This document shows, piece by piece, positions 21,601 through 31,395 of a stretch of DNA of 64,000 nt. The DNA is from Ischnura elegans (Eukaryota; Arthropoda; Insecta; Odonata; Coenagrionidae): NCBI RefSeq assembly GCF_921293095.1, contig NC_060246.1, forward strand, positions 108,914,941 to 108,978,940, written 5' to 3'. Each line of letters starts with the position of its first letter. The stretch's first letter is position 1. A program made the position numbers and the translations under genes. The notes below the pieces were generated by a model. That model was not told the DNA's origin, made no database searches, and was given only the letters and a program-made list of their open reading frames with translations.

Positions 21601-22348
21601 TCATGGAGTCCTCAAGGCAAAATTGCATCCGTACTGTTCCATTTTTACGGCTGAGCTCACTGCCATTAGGATTGCTCTCCGATCCATTAAAAACAGTGTT
21701 GCGTCATTTATGATCTGTACAGATTCTTACAGTGCTCTCCAATCCATATCTCTTTATTCTCCTTGTCACCCCATTGTTCAGGACATACAAAGCACTCTGT
21801 TATCCCTGAGTAAAAAAGGGACCACTATAAGCTTCGCTTGGGTCCCTGGACATGTGGGCATACCAGGGAATGAGAAAGCAGACTCTGCAGCCAAAGATGC
21901 GCTCAGGTCTCCGGATACAGATTTTCAGTTAATGCCAGCGGAAGATTTAGGGAATGCCATGAGGGGTATGATTAGACAAAATTGGAAGACGCAATGGCTC
22001 GAAATCCAAAATAACAAACTTCGGGAAATAAAGCCCGTAATAACTGCGTGGCAGACCTCTATAAGAAATGTCCGCAGGGAGGAAGTGGTTTTAACACGCT
22101 TAAGAATTGGTCACTGCTTATTAACCCATTCATACCTCTTCACCGAAGAGAGAATACAGCCCCAATGCTTAAATTGCGATTGTCCACTAACAGTGCGACA
22201 TATCCTGACGGACTGTGCAAGATATCGTACTGCACGGGTGAATCACAACCTCGGAGTCAACCTAGCTGAGGTACTAGGAGACACTCCCGAAAACATTTCC
22301 CGACTGATAGCATTCCTACACTCAACTCGACTTTTCAATAAAATATAA
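18647..22348 (+). CDS. I-group LINE ORF2: endonuclease, reverse transcriptase, RNase H
   Basis: 1233 residues, uninterrupted. Residues 1-225 are an APE endonuclease (LQWNMNG, CLQETHF, MGDFNAHD near 130, GSDHYP near 208). The RT spans roughly 500-780 (YRPISLTSC, FFDLEKAYD near 580, GVPQGSVLS, and the catalytic FVDDLA with Asp at 671-672). RNase H spans about 963-1095 (VYTDGSKSD, FTAELTA, CTDSYS, WVPGHVGIPGNEKADSAAK). A C-terminal His/Cys knuckle is near 1172. Endonuclease plus RNase H in this order is characteristic of the I group. All catalytic residues I can check are present. The ATG follows ORF1 by 75 bp. It could be enzymatically competent, but the copy has lost its promoter. Confidence 0.95.
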   Translation: MNFILQWNMNGFYRHKEELVVLIRDYNPVCICLQETHFKLTDKTVLKGFKFFRLDDTSGQRAQGGVAIAIREALYTSRVQLDTPLQAIAVTVHAPEAITLCNVYLPEGAPVSRVNLESLVRQLPRPYVLMGDFNAHDTLWGSSRTQCNQRGHIVTNFINDFNLFLLNTGEKTRFNSFNGTFSCIDLSITTGGLMPRLEWSVHKDLCGSDHYPILITKGGGFIHRPTQPSNWVVRKANWSLFKRNFYFNHDDNVNGVGNIKVLTDNILEAANSTVPRSKCKSHRPTVPWWNEECAKAIQVRKRALRIFSKYPTATNLTAFRRLRAKARQVVKEAKKASWEEFVCSINHRTPISNIWRKIKSISGSNHNPAISSLKETDRVLTTPPEISECFGRRLAETSRNGSYDEPFRTLKEQNETIPLTFNPRDSGEVYNDPFSLWELTSAILESRDGSPGIDKVHNAFLRNLPKEALPHMLRSLNQIWSEGSFPDPWRESIVVPILKQGKDGSDPNNYRPISLTSCVCKVMERMVNRRLVWWLERRNLLSDIQCGFRRGRSTSDHLVRTDSFIQEAFLLRQNVIGVFFDLEKAYDRVWRYKILKTLDKWGFKGNLPIFIKNFLYARVFKVRIGEYLSTLYPQENGVPQGSVLSVTLFAIAINDVTECIRSPVMGSLFVDDLAIFCRSSKLTNASRLIQLTLNKLSVWSQRNGFRFSTEKTKCIHFYRGRGVQAPPSLYLNGNELPYVENARFLGMTLDRRLNWREHFRALRDKCFKVLNILRFLSHSTWGADRTSMLMLYRALVRSRLDYGSIVYSSARETYMKPLSTVHNTGLRLATGAFRTSPVLSIYADTGEPPLVNRRETLMCNYATKILSAPNHPCFNIISHPLLLDLFNRKTRSTKPLSVRFRNLIAERNFTLPATYPTGYSNVPPWLIPRPALRLDLTRCSKSTTMPGEYQQLFKKFRAENSESTFVYTDGSKSDTACGCAVVSPYHGVLKAKLHPYCSIFTAELTAIRIALRSIKNSVASFMICTDSYSALQSISLYSPCHPIVQDIQSTLLSLSKKGTTISFAWVPGHVGIPGNEKADSAAKDALRSPDTDFQLMPAEDLGNAMRGMIRQNWKTQWLEIQNNKLREIKPVITAWQTSIRNVRREEVVLTRLRIGHCLLTHSYLFTEERIQPQCLNCDCPLTVRHILTDCARYRTARVNHNLGVNLAEVLGDTPENISRLIAFLHSTRLFNKI

Positions 22349-22423
22349 ATGATACCTCTTGTAAATTATTGACACGTTAATTTCAGAACGGGCCTAATCC
22401 CCTTTATCAATACCAGTCAGTGA

Positions 22424-22478
22424 GTGGTGCAAAATGGCCTTAGCCGCCGACGCACCCTATAAAATAAACACTACTACT
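22424..22478 (+). promoter_or_regulatory. 3' end motif and TAC tail of LINE copy A
   Basis: The motif GTGGTGCAAAATGGCC, then GCCGACGCACCCTA, can fold with GGTGC pairing GCACC and GGC pairing GCC inside. The same motif closes all six I-group ends in this window (also 30078-30110, 30993-31030, 35508-35544, 36488-36520, 39152-39185). This is the likely recognition structure for reverse transcription of the family RNA. Confidence 0.75.
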
Positions 22479-22493
22479 ACACTTGAAAATATT

Positions 22494-24716
22494 TAAAAAA
22501 ATATTTATATACATTGAACACTGCCTTCTCCACACTGTTGTCCCCTTATCTTTGAAAGTTTGTACCGGGAATTTTTGTATTTCAAGCAGCTGACTCTTAA
22601 GGTCGACAAGCATAAAATAAAAAAAAGCAAAACCTACCACTTTTTCAAAAAGTTCTGGATCACTTCTCGGGTAACATTCCAGTTCTTCGAACTCCTTAAC
22701 AGTTTATTTTCTATGGGAAGGTCTTCTCGATGGAATGGCTTATCTGAGGTAGTGAGTTACCACCCTCCTTAGCCAGCAATGATAGCAAGCTAGCTGGCTC
22801 ACCTATCTGCAGCTCCATGTTCACCAGTTTGTCTAAAAGAGGTAACAGGCTATTGATGAATTTGAGGAATATTTTCAGCTATTTAAAGGGATTATTAAGG
22901 GCACTATTACACAAATTTCCAGATTTAGTAGATTTTTCGGAGTTGTGCATATTACAGAACCCTAATATTTCCCAGTAAACTCAGTGAAGTGTCACTGCAG
23001 TGCTGATTAGCATGAAAAAGATACAATCATACAGTCAACTGAAGAACTACAACATGTTTCTCTACTCATCATTATTCATATCAATCTCTCAAGTTAAATG
23101 TCATATTAATTGCTCATACTGAGAATGGCATTAAATTTCTCTTCCACATTTCCATGGTTGCTTGTGCAGCGTCAAGTTCCATCTCTTGATGGTCGCTGCA
23201 CCATGGTGAAGCCCTCTCTATGGTCAATCACCACCTCTATTTCATCGTTTTCATTGCCAATTCCGGGCAAAATCATGACTGGATACGAGTCTTGCATGTC
23301 ATGAGATTCAGACTGCGTAGCAGGCTCATGGGAATCAGTGATTTTAACTGCAAATAAACAAAATTAACGTATTCAATACTCAGACCCAGAAGTCAATGTT
23401 AAAACTTTGGAAAAACCCTGAATTGAAGTAATTACTTAATCATAAAACTCATGTCTTACCATATATTGGAGGAGGTGAAATACCTCTCCCATTTGCTCTC
23501 TCCCCCATTTCTGACTCTGACGTTTCCTCTGCAATGTGCTCCTTTACCCGCTTTCTAGGTTTCTTTTTCCGGAGGACACGACCATGGGGTTTGTGGATGT
23601 CAAGAGTCACTGGTTTCGATGGCAGCATTATCAAATTGGCAGGCTTCATCATATGTATCTGGAAGAAATAATATTAAAATAGTCCATGCAATTAACCTAT
23701 TTGGTTCAGATACTCAACCCTTGAACCTCATATAGTTTGTTTTCACAGAATAAAATATTTTCAGCATTTTCCCTGCCTTACTTTAAGGGAAGAAATTTAT
23801 GAAATGAAATCATACCTGTTTTCGTGCCTGGCAATATTCTGCATTCATTCCTGGGCCAAGAGACATTAGGCGAAAGACAATTCATGATAGAAAATTTTTC
23901 GAAGCGACTGCTCTCCTCTTCAGGAAAGTAACAGCTGTCTTCATTCAACAAAGTATTCAAGAGGAAGGCACAGCTGCTACATCAGCATCTCCTTCATTGT
24001 TGAACTTTTTTTTAACGACCATTAAACTTTTTAATTAACGACCATTAGGTAAAAAATATATACACAGTAGTCATAGTCACAACTCATATTCACAAGGCAT
24101 AATCACAGTTTTCTTCGGCTGTTAGAGCATGTAAGATCCCTCCCCCCCTCAGTGGAGCCTGGCGGAGCCCTTCTCCCATGCTCCACTTCACCGTCACCAA
24201 GTCCACCGGTCGATCAGAGCGTGATTTCATTTTCACTTAAGACCCAATTACAAAAAATGAATAAATACATGAGATACACCATCACCCAGTATGGATTAAG
24301 TATGCATTAAGTATACGAAATAAGGGACTAATACTATAAGAAATAAGTAATCACTAACCAAAGACAAGTGCAATGACCCGCGGGTAGCTCTCCTCTGAAG
24401 AGCATTTCATTGCTATCCTCTTCATATATATGCCCCTGGGCAACTCATCCGTTATGAGCATGGCAATAATTTCGTTGTGTACAATCGATCCCCCAAATCA
24501 CGGCACAAATAATTCGTGGTCTGCTCATGGAGGTATTTGATCTGAAAAAGTTTCCCTCAACATAAACATTAACACGTTACAAATAATAACCCATTTAAAC
24601 AATGTCAATTCAATTGACATTGAGAAGCTAATGAATGTGAATCATGAATCCTCTATAATCGGGGTAATATGCAATGCTCATCTGAAACTCTTCCAAGGCT
24701 AGAATGCTGTCCACGG
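22494..24716 (-). pseudogene. Decayed multi-exon host-like gene, possibly DUF4806-type
   Basis: Several minus-strand exon-like blocks have splice signals. One at about 24540-24370 (MLITDELPRG). One at 23960-23831, with a donor after GTKT. One at 23657-23460, with acceptor TTCCAG and donor GTAAGA (DIHKPHGRVLRKKK). One at 23349-23175, which joins in frame (KITDSHEPATQ) and reaches TGA. Further down, 22865-22640 encodes LPLLDKLVNMELQIGEP and KEFEELECYPRSDPELFEKVV, recalling the coiled coil and start of the DUF4806 domain found in arthropod genes, but with a frame break. The identification is from memory and weak. The blocks may not all belong to one gene. Confidence 0.3.
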
Positions 24717-25341
24717 CCCCGCACGGGGGGAAGAGGGTGATCTCTTCCTTTGGGGAGTCGCGCCCCCACGGACCCGAGCCCACCGGGGAGACAACCTCGT
24801 CAAAAAACCCTTCGTACGCTAGGATAGCGTCCAGACAGCATGTGACTCTGCTGTGCTGAGTAGCCGAAACATCTGGCGTCCAGATTCACCCACGTGTTTG
24901 CCGTGCGTGGAGACCCGTACAAGGGGGAGAAGGGGATCCTGGTGGGTGAGTTCTCCGGCTCCCAGCTGGGCGTCGGAAACCCGGTATGGGCCGGAGTTCA
25001 ATACCCCACTTCGGCCCTGGATTCCCCGAAAAACGGGCGGCCGAGAAGAGCCCAGCTCGGTCAATCGGCTCCTGGCGGCTGGGGAGCTTGGCGGCTCCTT
25101 CCGAGCGTACGCCAGGACGGGTTAGTGCTGGAGATATGGGGGTCTCCGTAGGGCGGCCGAAGGCATGTGGGTTCGGAGGGCCCCCGCGCTGGAGGTTCTA
25201 ACCCAAAAGAGACCCCCTATCGAAAGTTCCTATATCCCTTGGGTAGCCCTGGCGACCACACCGGATCTCGGTGTGGCGTCCCCAATGTGTGGCTCCGTGG
25301 TGGGTGGGGAGCCCAGGGGATGAATTTTTCTTCACGCATTC
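24717..25341 (+). promoter_or_regulatory. 5' UTR (presumed internal promoter) of I-group copy B
   Basis: The stretch is very similar throughout to 31396-32020. It is GC-rich and lies before the first ORF1 codon. I-type LINEs carry their promoter inside the 5' UTR, so it should lie here. It holds overlapping open frames on both strands (for example 24853-25125 +, 90 codons) that are shared by both copies. I read them as compositional rather than as proteins. Confidence 0.6.
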
Positions 25342-26530
25342 ATGGAGACAATCAATCTTCCTCCAACCAAAAGATCCCGTCCGGAAACGGACGGGGGAGT
25401 AAATATAGCTTCCGCTTGCCGCAGATTTCTTGTGATGAAATGTGTAAACGAAGGGGAGACCCTTACTAAGGTGTCACCTTTCTTAATACGCAGAGTCCTT
25501 TCAGCAACAGTGACGGGTGACCTAAAATCCGCCAAAAAATTAAGAGACGGAACGCTCCTAATACAGACAACAAACGAAGCACAAAGTGAAAAATTACTCG
25601 CATTAGAGAAATTTAATAATATCCCTGTCAAGGTCCAAGTGCACCGCACCCTTAACACTTGCCGGGGTGTAATCAGCAACTATGACCTCCTCTACGTGTC
25701 CGATGATGAAATTAAGACGGAGATGGCTCCACAAGGCGTAATAGACTGTCGCCGATTAAAAATTAAAAGGAACGGCGAGCTGATAAATAGCACATCCGTA
25801 ATCCTAACATACTCACGCGACACTTCCCGAAAAGGTATATGTGGGCTACGAATCTGTGTCAGTCCGACCATTCATCCCAAGTCCTATGAGATGCTTCCAA
25901 TGCCAGCGTTTCGGCCACATTGCTACAAGATGCCAGGGCAAGGCCACCTGCCCACGCTGTGGCAAAGATAAACATGACGGCGATTCCTGCACCTCAGATC
26001 CATCCTGCGTCAATTGCGAGGGTACACACCCAGTGTACGCCCGTGATTGTCCAAAAATGATGGAAGAGAAGAAAATCATGGAAATCAAGACTGTGGAGAA
26101 GTTACCCTATTTTGAAGCCCGCAAAAAATTCAGAACGTTAACGGCACCTACCTTTTCAAGATCGTACGCTGCAGTAGTAGACACCTCAGTTAATAATAAT
26201 AAAAACAATGTAAGCCAAGGAAACAAAAAGAACGTGAAAGAGAGCAAAGCAACGGACAACAGCAACAACCAAGCCAAACCGGATAAGGCTACTAAACCGG
26301 TAACAAAGAACATTCCGACAGGGAAAAATGACGCCGTGTTGGATTCTTCGAAGAAGAACGCCAACTCAGGCACCACCGGGACCACGCAAAACAAGCGTGG
26401 GAAGTCCCAGTCCCCCGGTCCATCTGGTAAGGCTATACATAGCCTACCAGAATCCATGGATGAAGATGATATCTCGGAGTCAGAGATAAACCGGGCGAAG
26501 GCTAAGGAGAAGAGACGCTTTAAGCGTTAA
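25342..26530 (+). pseudogene. I-group ORF1 (nucleic-acid-binding protein), one frame break
   Basis: The start METINLPPTKRSRP is a basic, NLS-like N-terminus. A central domain (SPFLIRRVL, VKVQVHRTLNTCRGVI, GVIDCRRLK) resembles an RRM-like fold. Three CCHC knuckles follow (CFQCQRFGHIATRC, CPRCGKDKHDGDSC, CVNCEGTHPVYARDC), then a Lys/Asn/Ser-rich tail. About 395 residues if read through. A single-base shift near 25820-25850 separates the first half from the knuckles. The protein would coat LINE RNA. Confidence 0.85.
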
Positions 26531-26590
26531 GTCTCCCTCTAGCCTAGTGATCGAGTTTTAGTTTATTTATTTAACTTATTCCCTATTTTA

Positions 26591-29500
26591 ATGGCTTTTA
26601 TCATACAGTGGAACTGTAATGGCTTTTACCGACACAGGGAGGAGCTTACTATTTTAATTCGTGATTTTAACCCTAGTTGTGTTTGTCTCCAAGAGACGCA
26701 TTTTAAAGCTACAGATAAAGGAATTTAAAGGGTTTTAATGTTTTTAGACACGACGACACCAGTGGTCAAAGAGCCCATGGTGGAGTGGCAATTGCTATTC
26801 GGGAGACCCTTTACACCTCCCAATTGCACTTGACCACTCCATTTCAAGCAGTAGCGGTGACAATCCATGCTCCGGAGACTATAACGTTATGCAACGTTTA
26901 CCTACCGGAGGGTGCGCCGGTCACAAGGTGCAACTTGGAGAACCTTACCCGCCAACTTCCTTAGCCCTTTATATTGCTTGGAGATTTCAACGCGCATGAC
27001 GCCTTGTCATCGAGCTCTTAACTTCGGCCATCATAGAAGCTGCAAATGTAAGTGTACCGCGATCTCGAGGTAAGGCAAAACGACCACGAGTACCATGGTG
27101 GACCGATGAATGTGCCAGAGCTATCAGTATTCGTAAGAAGGCTCTTCGAATATTTAATAAATACCCCACAGCAACAAACTTGGCCTCTTTCCGCCGCCTG
27201 CGATCCAAAGCTCGTCGTGTGGTGAAAGAGGCTAAAAGGATCTCATGGATGGAATTTATTGTAAGTGTTAACTATAAAACGCCACTTGCGCAGGTATGGC
27301 GCAAGGTCAAATCCATTTTAGCTTCGGGACAGCCTAACAACGTGTCCTACTTGAAAATTGACGGCAATTCATTGACAACAGCGCCCGCCATTTCGGAAGG
27401 TTTTGGGCAGGTCCTAGCCAACACAAGCAGTGACGATAACTTCCACGGCTCCTTTCTCCACCGTAAACGCCAACACGAAGCCTCTCGCCTTTCCTTCTTA
27501 GAAGGAGATACAGATGCTCCGTACAACGACCCGTTCACCCTGTGGGAACTCACCTCCGCCATCGGAGACACCAGGAACACCTCGCCAGGGTTGGACGAGG
27601 TACATAATGCATTCCTACGTAATATTCCGGAAAAGGCATTGGACGAAGTTCTGCTCACTTTAAACCAACTTTGGGTTGATAGGGATTTTCCATCGTCATG
27701 GCGGGAGTCAATAGTGGTACCTATCCCTAAACAAGGAAAAGAAAAAGCTGACCCGAATAATTACAGACCCATTTCCCTCACAAGCTGCCTATGTAAAGTC
27801 GTGGAGAGAATGATAAATCGGAGACTCATGTGGTGGCTGGAAAAGCAAATGCTTCTCTCAAACATTCAATGTGGCTTCCGCCGAGGTCGATCCACATTAG
27901 ATCACCTCGTCCGTGCAGAAAATTTTATTCAGGAATCCTTCCTCCTTCGACAGCATGTCGTAGCAGTCTTTCTCGACCTAGAAAAGGCGTATGACAGAGT
28001 CTGGCGGAGGAGAATTTTAGACAGGCTTCATGCGTGGGGTTTTAGGGGGAACTTGCCGATTTTTATTCAAAACTTTTTAACCGACCGAGTTTTTAAGGTA
28101 CGAACAGGAAGGCATCTGTCACAATTTTATTCACTTGACAATGGCATACCCCAGGGCTCAGTTTTAAGCGTGACTCTCTTCGCCATTGCTATTGACGACG
28201 TAGTCGACTGTATTCAGGAACCGGTGATGGGTTCTCTATTTGTAGACGACTTGGCAATATTTTGCCGTTCGTCTAGAGTTGCAACAGCAGGACGGCAGTT
28301 GCAAATTACTCTCAACAGGCTGAACGTGTGGTCCAAGCGAAACGGATTTCGATTCTCTGCGGAGAAAACTAAGTGCCTGCATTTCCACCGTATGCGTGGG
28401 ATTCATTTCCCACCAAACCTTCGCCTGGGCAATGCTTTACTCCCTTTCGTTGAGTCATATCGCTTCTTGGGGATGATATTTGACCGACGGCTAAACTGGC
28501 GTGAACACACGAAAGACTTGCGGGAGAGATGTCTGAAGATTTTAAATATTTTACGGTTTTTAACTGGAACGACTTGGGGAGCGGATCGCTCCTCAATGAT
28601 TTTATTGTACCGCGCACTAGTACGCTCCAGATTAGATTACGGGTCCATAGTCTATTCGTCTGGACGTGACTCCTACCTGAAACCACTATCAACCGTACAC
28701 CATGCTGGCCTGCGCTTGGCAACTGGGGCTTTCAGGACGTCACCCATCCTGAGTTTGTGTGCTGAAGCTGGTGAACCACCTCTCGAAACGCGACGGAAGT
28801 TTCTAATGTGCAACTACGCTGCAAAAATTTTAGCGACGAGAAATCACCCAGCGCATTATGTCATTTTCAAACCACGATTTTTAGAAATATTTAACCGACG
28901 ACGGAAAGCCACCATACCAGTAAGCGTACGACTAAGAAACTTTTTAGACGAATGTCCGTTCAACGTTCCCGTACTATTCCCCGCTACTACTTCTAGACTA
29001 CCTCCATGGGAGAAGACGAGACCGTTATGCGATACGCAACTCCACAGACGTCTCAAGAGTTCCACCTCGGCCACCGAGTTCAAGCAGCTCTTCAACGAAT
29101 TCTTAGCCCTCAATCCAGAGTTAATTCCCGTGTACACGGACGGGTCGAAAACTGATTCGGCGTGTGCATGTGCCGTGGTCTCAAATCACCACGGTGTCAT
29201 CAAGCGGAAGCTCAGCCCTCTGTGTGGTATTTTCACGGCTGAATTGATTGCTCTGTGGATGGCCCTTCAGGGAATCCATCAAAACGGCACACCTTATGTC
29301 ATCTGCACTGACTCAATGAGCTCTCTGCAAACCATACTCCGATTCTCTCCGTCGCATCCCAATGCAAACGAAATTCATGTTGCCCTCCACTCCCTCCAAA
29401 TGAGGGGTGTGAAAATCAGTTTCATGTGGATACCAGGGCATATGGGAATACGCGGAAACGAAAAGGCAGACAGAGCGGCGAAGGAGGCTCTATCCGATAT

Positions 29501-29936
29501 AGAATGCAATACACTTCCAGTACCTGCAGGTGATCTCCAGGTAGCGTGGAAGAGAATCGTTCTAAATCAGTGGAAAGAACGCTGGTGTTCCCAAACGGGG
29601 AACAAACTCCGTAGTGTGAAACCTGACGTGTCAGAGTGGGCCTCTTCGGTCAGGAATACTCGGAGAGAGGAGGTAGTCATCACACGACTGAGGATAGGGC
29701 ACTGCGCCATGACTCACTCCAATCTATTCACAGAAGAGAAAATCCCGCCCCATTGTGAGGAATGTGACTCTATAATCAGTGTGAGACATATCCTGACGGA
29801 ATGTGACCTATATCGGATATTGCGATATAGGATGAACCTTGTTGGAGGACTAAACGATATGCTTCGTGACGACCCTGAACGTCTTAGTCGGGTAATAAAA
29901 TTTCTGAAAACTATTGGTCTGCTGAATGAAATCTAA
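26591..29936 (+). pseudogene. I-group ORF2 copy B, broken
   Basis: Starts MAFIIQWNCNGFYRH. A stop follows after about 45 codons and the endonuclease is cut: sequence jumps from LLGDFNAHD to the linker IIEAANVSVPRSR, losing about 125 residues including the SDH catalytic motif. From 27180 the frame is open for 918 codons with RT (GIPQGSVLS, FVDDLA), RNase H (VYTDGSKTD, WIPGHMGIRGNEKAD) and the C-terminal knuckle all intact. RT may be preserved in sequence, but the protein cannot be made as one unit. Confidence 0.9.
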
Positions 29937-30208
29937 CCTCGTTACACAATTTGTATTCATGCACTCAACTTTCTCACCTATTATTTTATATTCCGAGGAA
30001 GTAAATATCCAGATTCCTTCAGGTTCAGGTTTATGACATGATCCTCCCAAAATGAATTTTTACGAATGGAATGATGCGGTGCAAAATGACCTAAGATGTC
30101 GACGCACCCTAAAAATAACAATAACTAACTAACACATCGAACATACAGCCAATGTTAGGAGTATAGTCTGAGGTTTCAGGCGAGATGGAGTGGAAACGTG
30201 ACATAATG

Positions 30209-30386
30209 AAAAATGAAAAAGCAGGAGCAATTTCCACAATTTTACATTCATTAATACCACCGGTTTCGCTTTTCAGCATCATCAGGTACCTGCGGTAATC
30301 AGCGGTACCTGATGATGCTGAGAAGTGAAACCGGTAGTATTATTAAGCGTAAAATTGTGGAAATTGCTCCTGCTTTTTCATTTTTT
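30209..30386. repeat. Fold-back with two hammerhead-like cores (Penelope-type end motif)
   Basis: Arms of about 83 bp (30209-30291 and 30303-30386) are inverted copies with a few differences around an 11-bp centre. Each arm holds CTGATGA followed by a small GCT/AGC stem with a GAAA- or GAGA-type loop, then GAAACCGGT (plus strand 30309-30334, minus strand 30285-30260). Penelope-like retroelements are known to carry minimal hammerhead ribozymes with the CUGAUGA...GAAA core. In the right arm, GGTAC before the core can pair with GTATT after it, and the cleavage-position base would be A. One extra U next to the core makes the fit imperfect. Confidence 0.5.
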
Positions 30387-30614
30387 ATTTTTTCACAATG
30401 TTAGGGGCCTTGAAGCTGGGTTGGCCGACGCGGAAATGGTAGTCAAAATTCTTTCCACAGTCAACTGCCCTAATGGTTATGCAATATAGTAGTCGAATTT
30501 CAACAAATAAATAAGCGCGTAAGAATTTAATAACAATGCAATATCCTATTGACCTTGTGAAAGGTATTGCGAAGTTTTAAGATCAGAACAATGTTTAAAG
30601 TGTGTGTGCAGCAT

Positions 30615-30692
30615 CAAGTCATCCGTCACTGGGACTTGATCCGTGGGACCCCTGATTTGTTGCACGATACTTAACCCAATACACCACCGGAA
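30615..30692 (-). repeat. tRNA-derived SINE head
   Basis: On the minus strand, TGGTGTATTGG (30686-30676) fits a pol III A box and GGATCAAGTCCC (30642-30631) fits a B box, spaced as in tRNA genes. The cloverleaf is not well formed and no anticodon stem is convincing, so I take it as a SINE head rather than a tRNA gene. The tail and ends are not defined. Confidence 0.4.
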
Positions 30693-30877
30693 TGATTGGG
30701 TTCTAAGGCAGTCTAAATACCCAATATGCCGTCTGTGTACACTGATGTCCCGACGAGAGTAGATTGCATTCTACGTGAGTCGAGGTCGAAGTACACTTCG
30801 GAGAGTATGGCGTAGGACACGTAGTGGCGTAGGACAGATCTTTTGCGCCTTGTCATAATGCGACGAGCATGATTATT

Positions 30878-31076
30878 AAGTGTTTAAATTCTAACATTTT
30901 TATAATCTGACTACCCCTTTTATTTCAAAATTTTAACGAATGTTTAAATGCCTGTTTATGTACCTATTAAAACTTTGATTTTATAGATTGTCAGTGGTGC
31001 AAATGGCCTTAGTTGTCGAGGCAACCTAAAAACTATGAAATAAACACCCTAAACCCATGGTACTACTACTAACTAC
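30878..31076 (+). mobile_element. I-group LINE tail copy G (199 bp)
   Basis: It matches the last 170 bp or so of the copy ending at 36544, including GTGTTTAAATTC, CCCCTTTTATTTC and the 3' motif, then TAC repeats. The exact duplication CATGATTATT flanks it at 30868-30877 and 31077-31086. This is a dead-on-arrival insertion truncated almost to the 3' end. Confidence 0.9.
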
Positions 31077-31086
31077 CATGATTATT

Positions 31087-31395
31087 TCCCCGGTATAAGG
31101 GATATATTGCTTTTAAAACTCCCGGTTGTATGAGAGCATTACGAGGGTAAAATGTTTGAAGACAAGTAGTTTCTGAATTGGCCGCTCTCAGACGCCAATG
31201 AGCTTTGCGTTAATTCTTTCCGCCACTGTATGTGTCCTCATTCCGAGCTTCAAGTGCCTCTTCTGAAAGTTGTCCCAAGGGAAGAATCGCTTCTTTTGCA
31301 ATTTCACTTCCATGCAGCAGTACCTTATGCACCACGGTTGGCATATAATATCACGGATACAGTTTAACATACAGCTACAGTTCTCTGGCAGTAGT
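31087..31395. other. Spacer with one unexplained minus-strand frame
   Basis: A minus-strand frame from about 31375 to 31188 (CQPWCIRYCC, KKRFFPWDNFQKRHLKLGMR) has a protein-like composition but no family I recognise. It may be part of an old transposase or host exon. Nothing else is supported. Confidence 0.3.

Larger units (their letters stand above)
17952..22478 (+). mobile_element. I-group LINE copy A, 5'-truncated, intact ORF2
   Basis: The segment between exact 15-bp duplications starts within the zinc-knuckle region of ORF1 and ends in the family 3' motif (22424-22459) plus TAC repeats. Truncation within ORF1 at insertion is the usual outcome of incomplete reverse transcription. ORF2 is open over 1233 codons and the duplication is perfect, so the insertion is young. 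It lacks the 5' UTR promoter, so it is unlikely to be expressed from its own sequence. Confidence 0.95.
24717..30133 (+). mobile_element. I-group LINE copy B, full-length layout, broken
   Basis: It begins CCCCGCACGGGGGGAAGAGGG, the same start as the copy at 31396, and has a 5' UTR of about 620 bp, ORF1, ORF2 and the family 3' motif at 30078-30110. Its tail is a diverged AAC/TAACTAAC run. ORF1 has one frame break and ORF2 has an early stop, a further stop and an internal deletion. No target duplication is visible at the two ends. Confidence 0.9.
30134..30867. other. Spacer with fold-back and SINE-like pieces
   Basis: The stretch holds the fold-back at 30209-30386 and the tRNA-like segment at 30615-30692, described separately. 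The rest has no supported feature. Confidence 0.5.

Noticed and set aside
24717-30133. A target-site duplication for I-group copies B and D
   Set aside because: I compared the bases around 24717, 30133, 31396 and 39185 and found no convincing match. A shared AACATACAGC at 30139-30148 and near 31366 is not at corresponding ends.
30615-30692. A functional tRNA gene
   Set aside because: A and B boxes fit, but no convincing anticodon or acceptor stem can be drawn.
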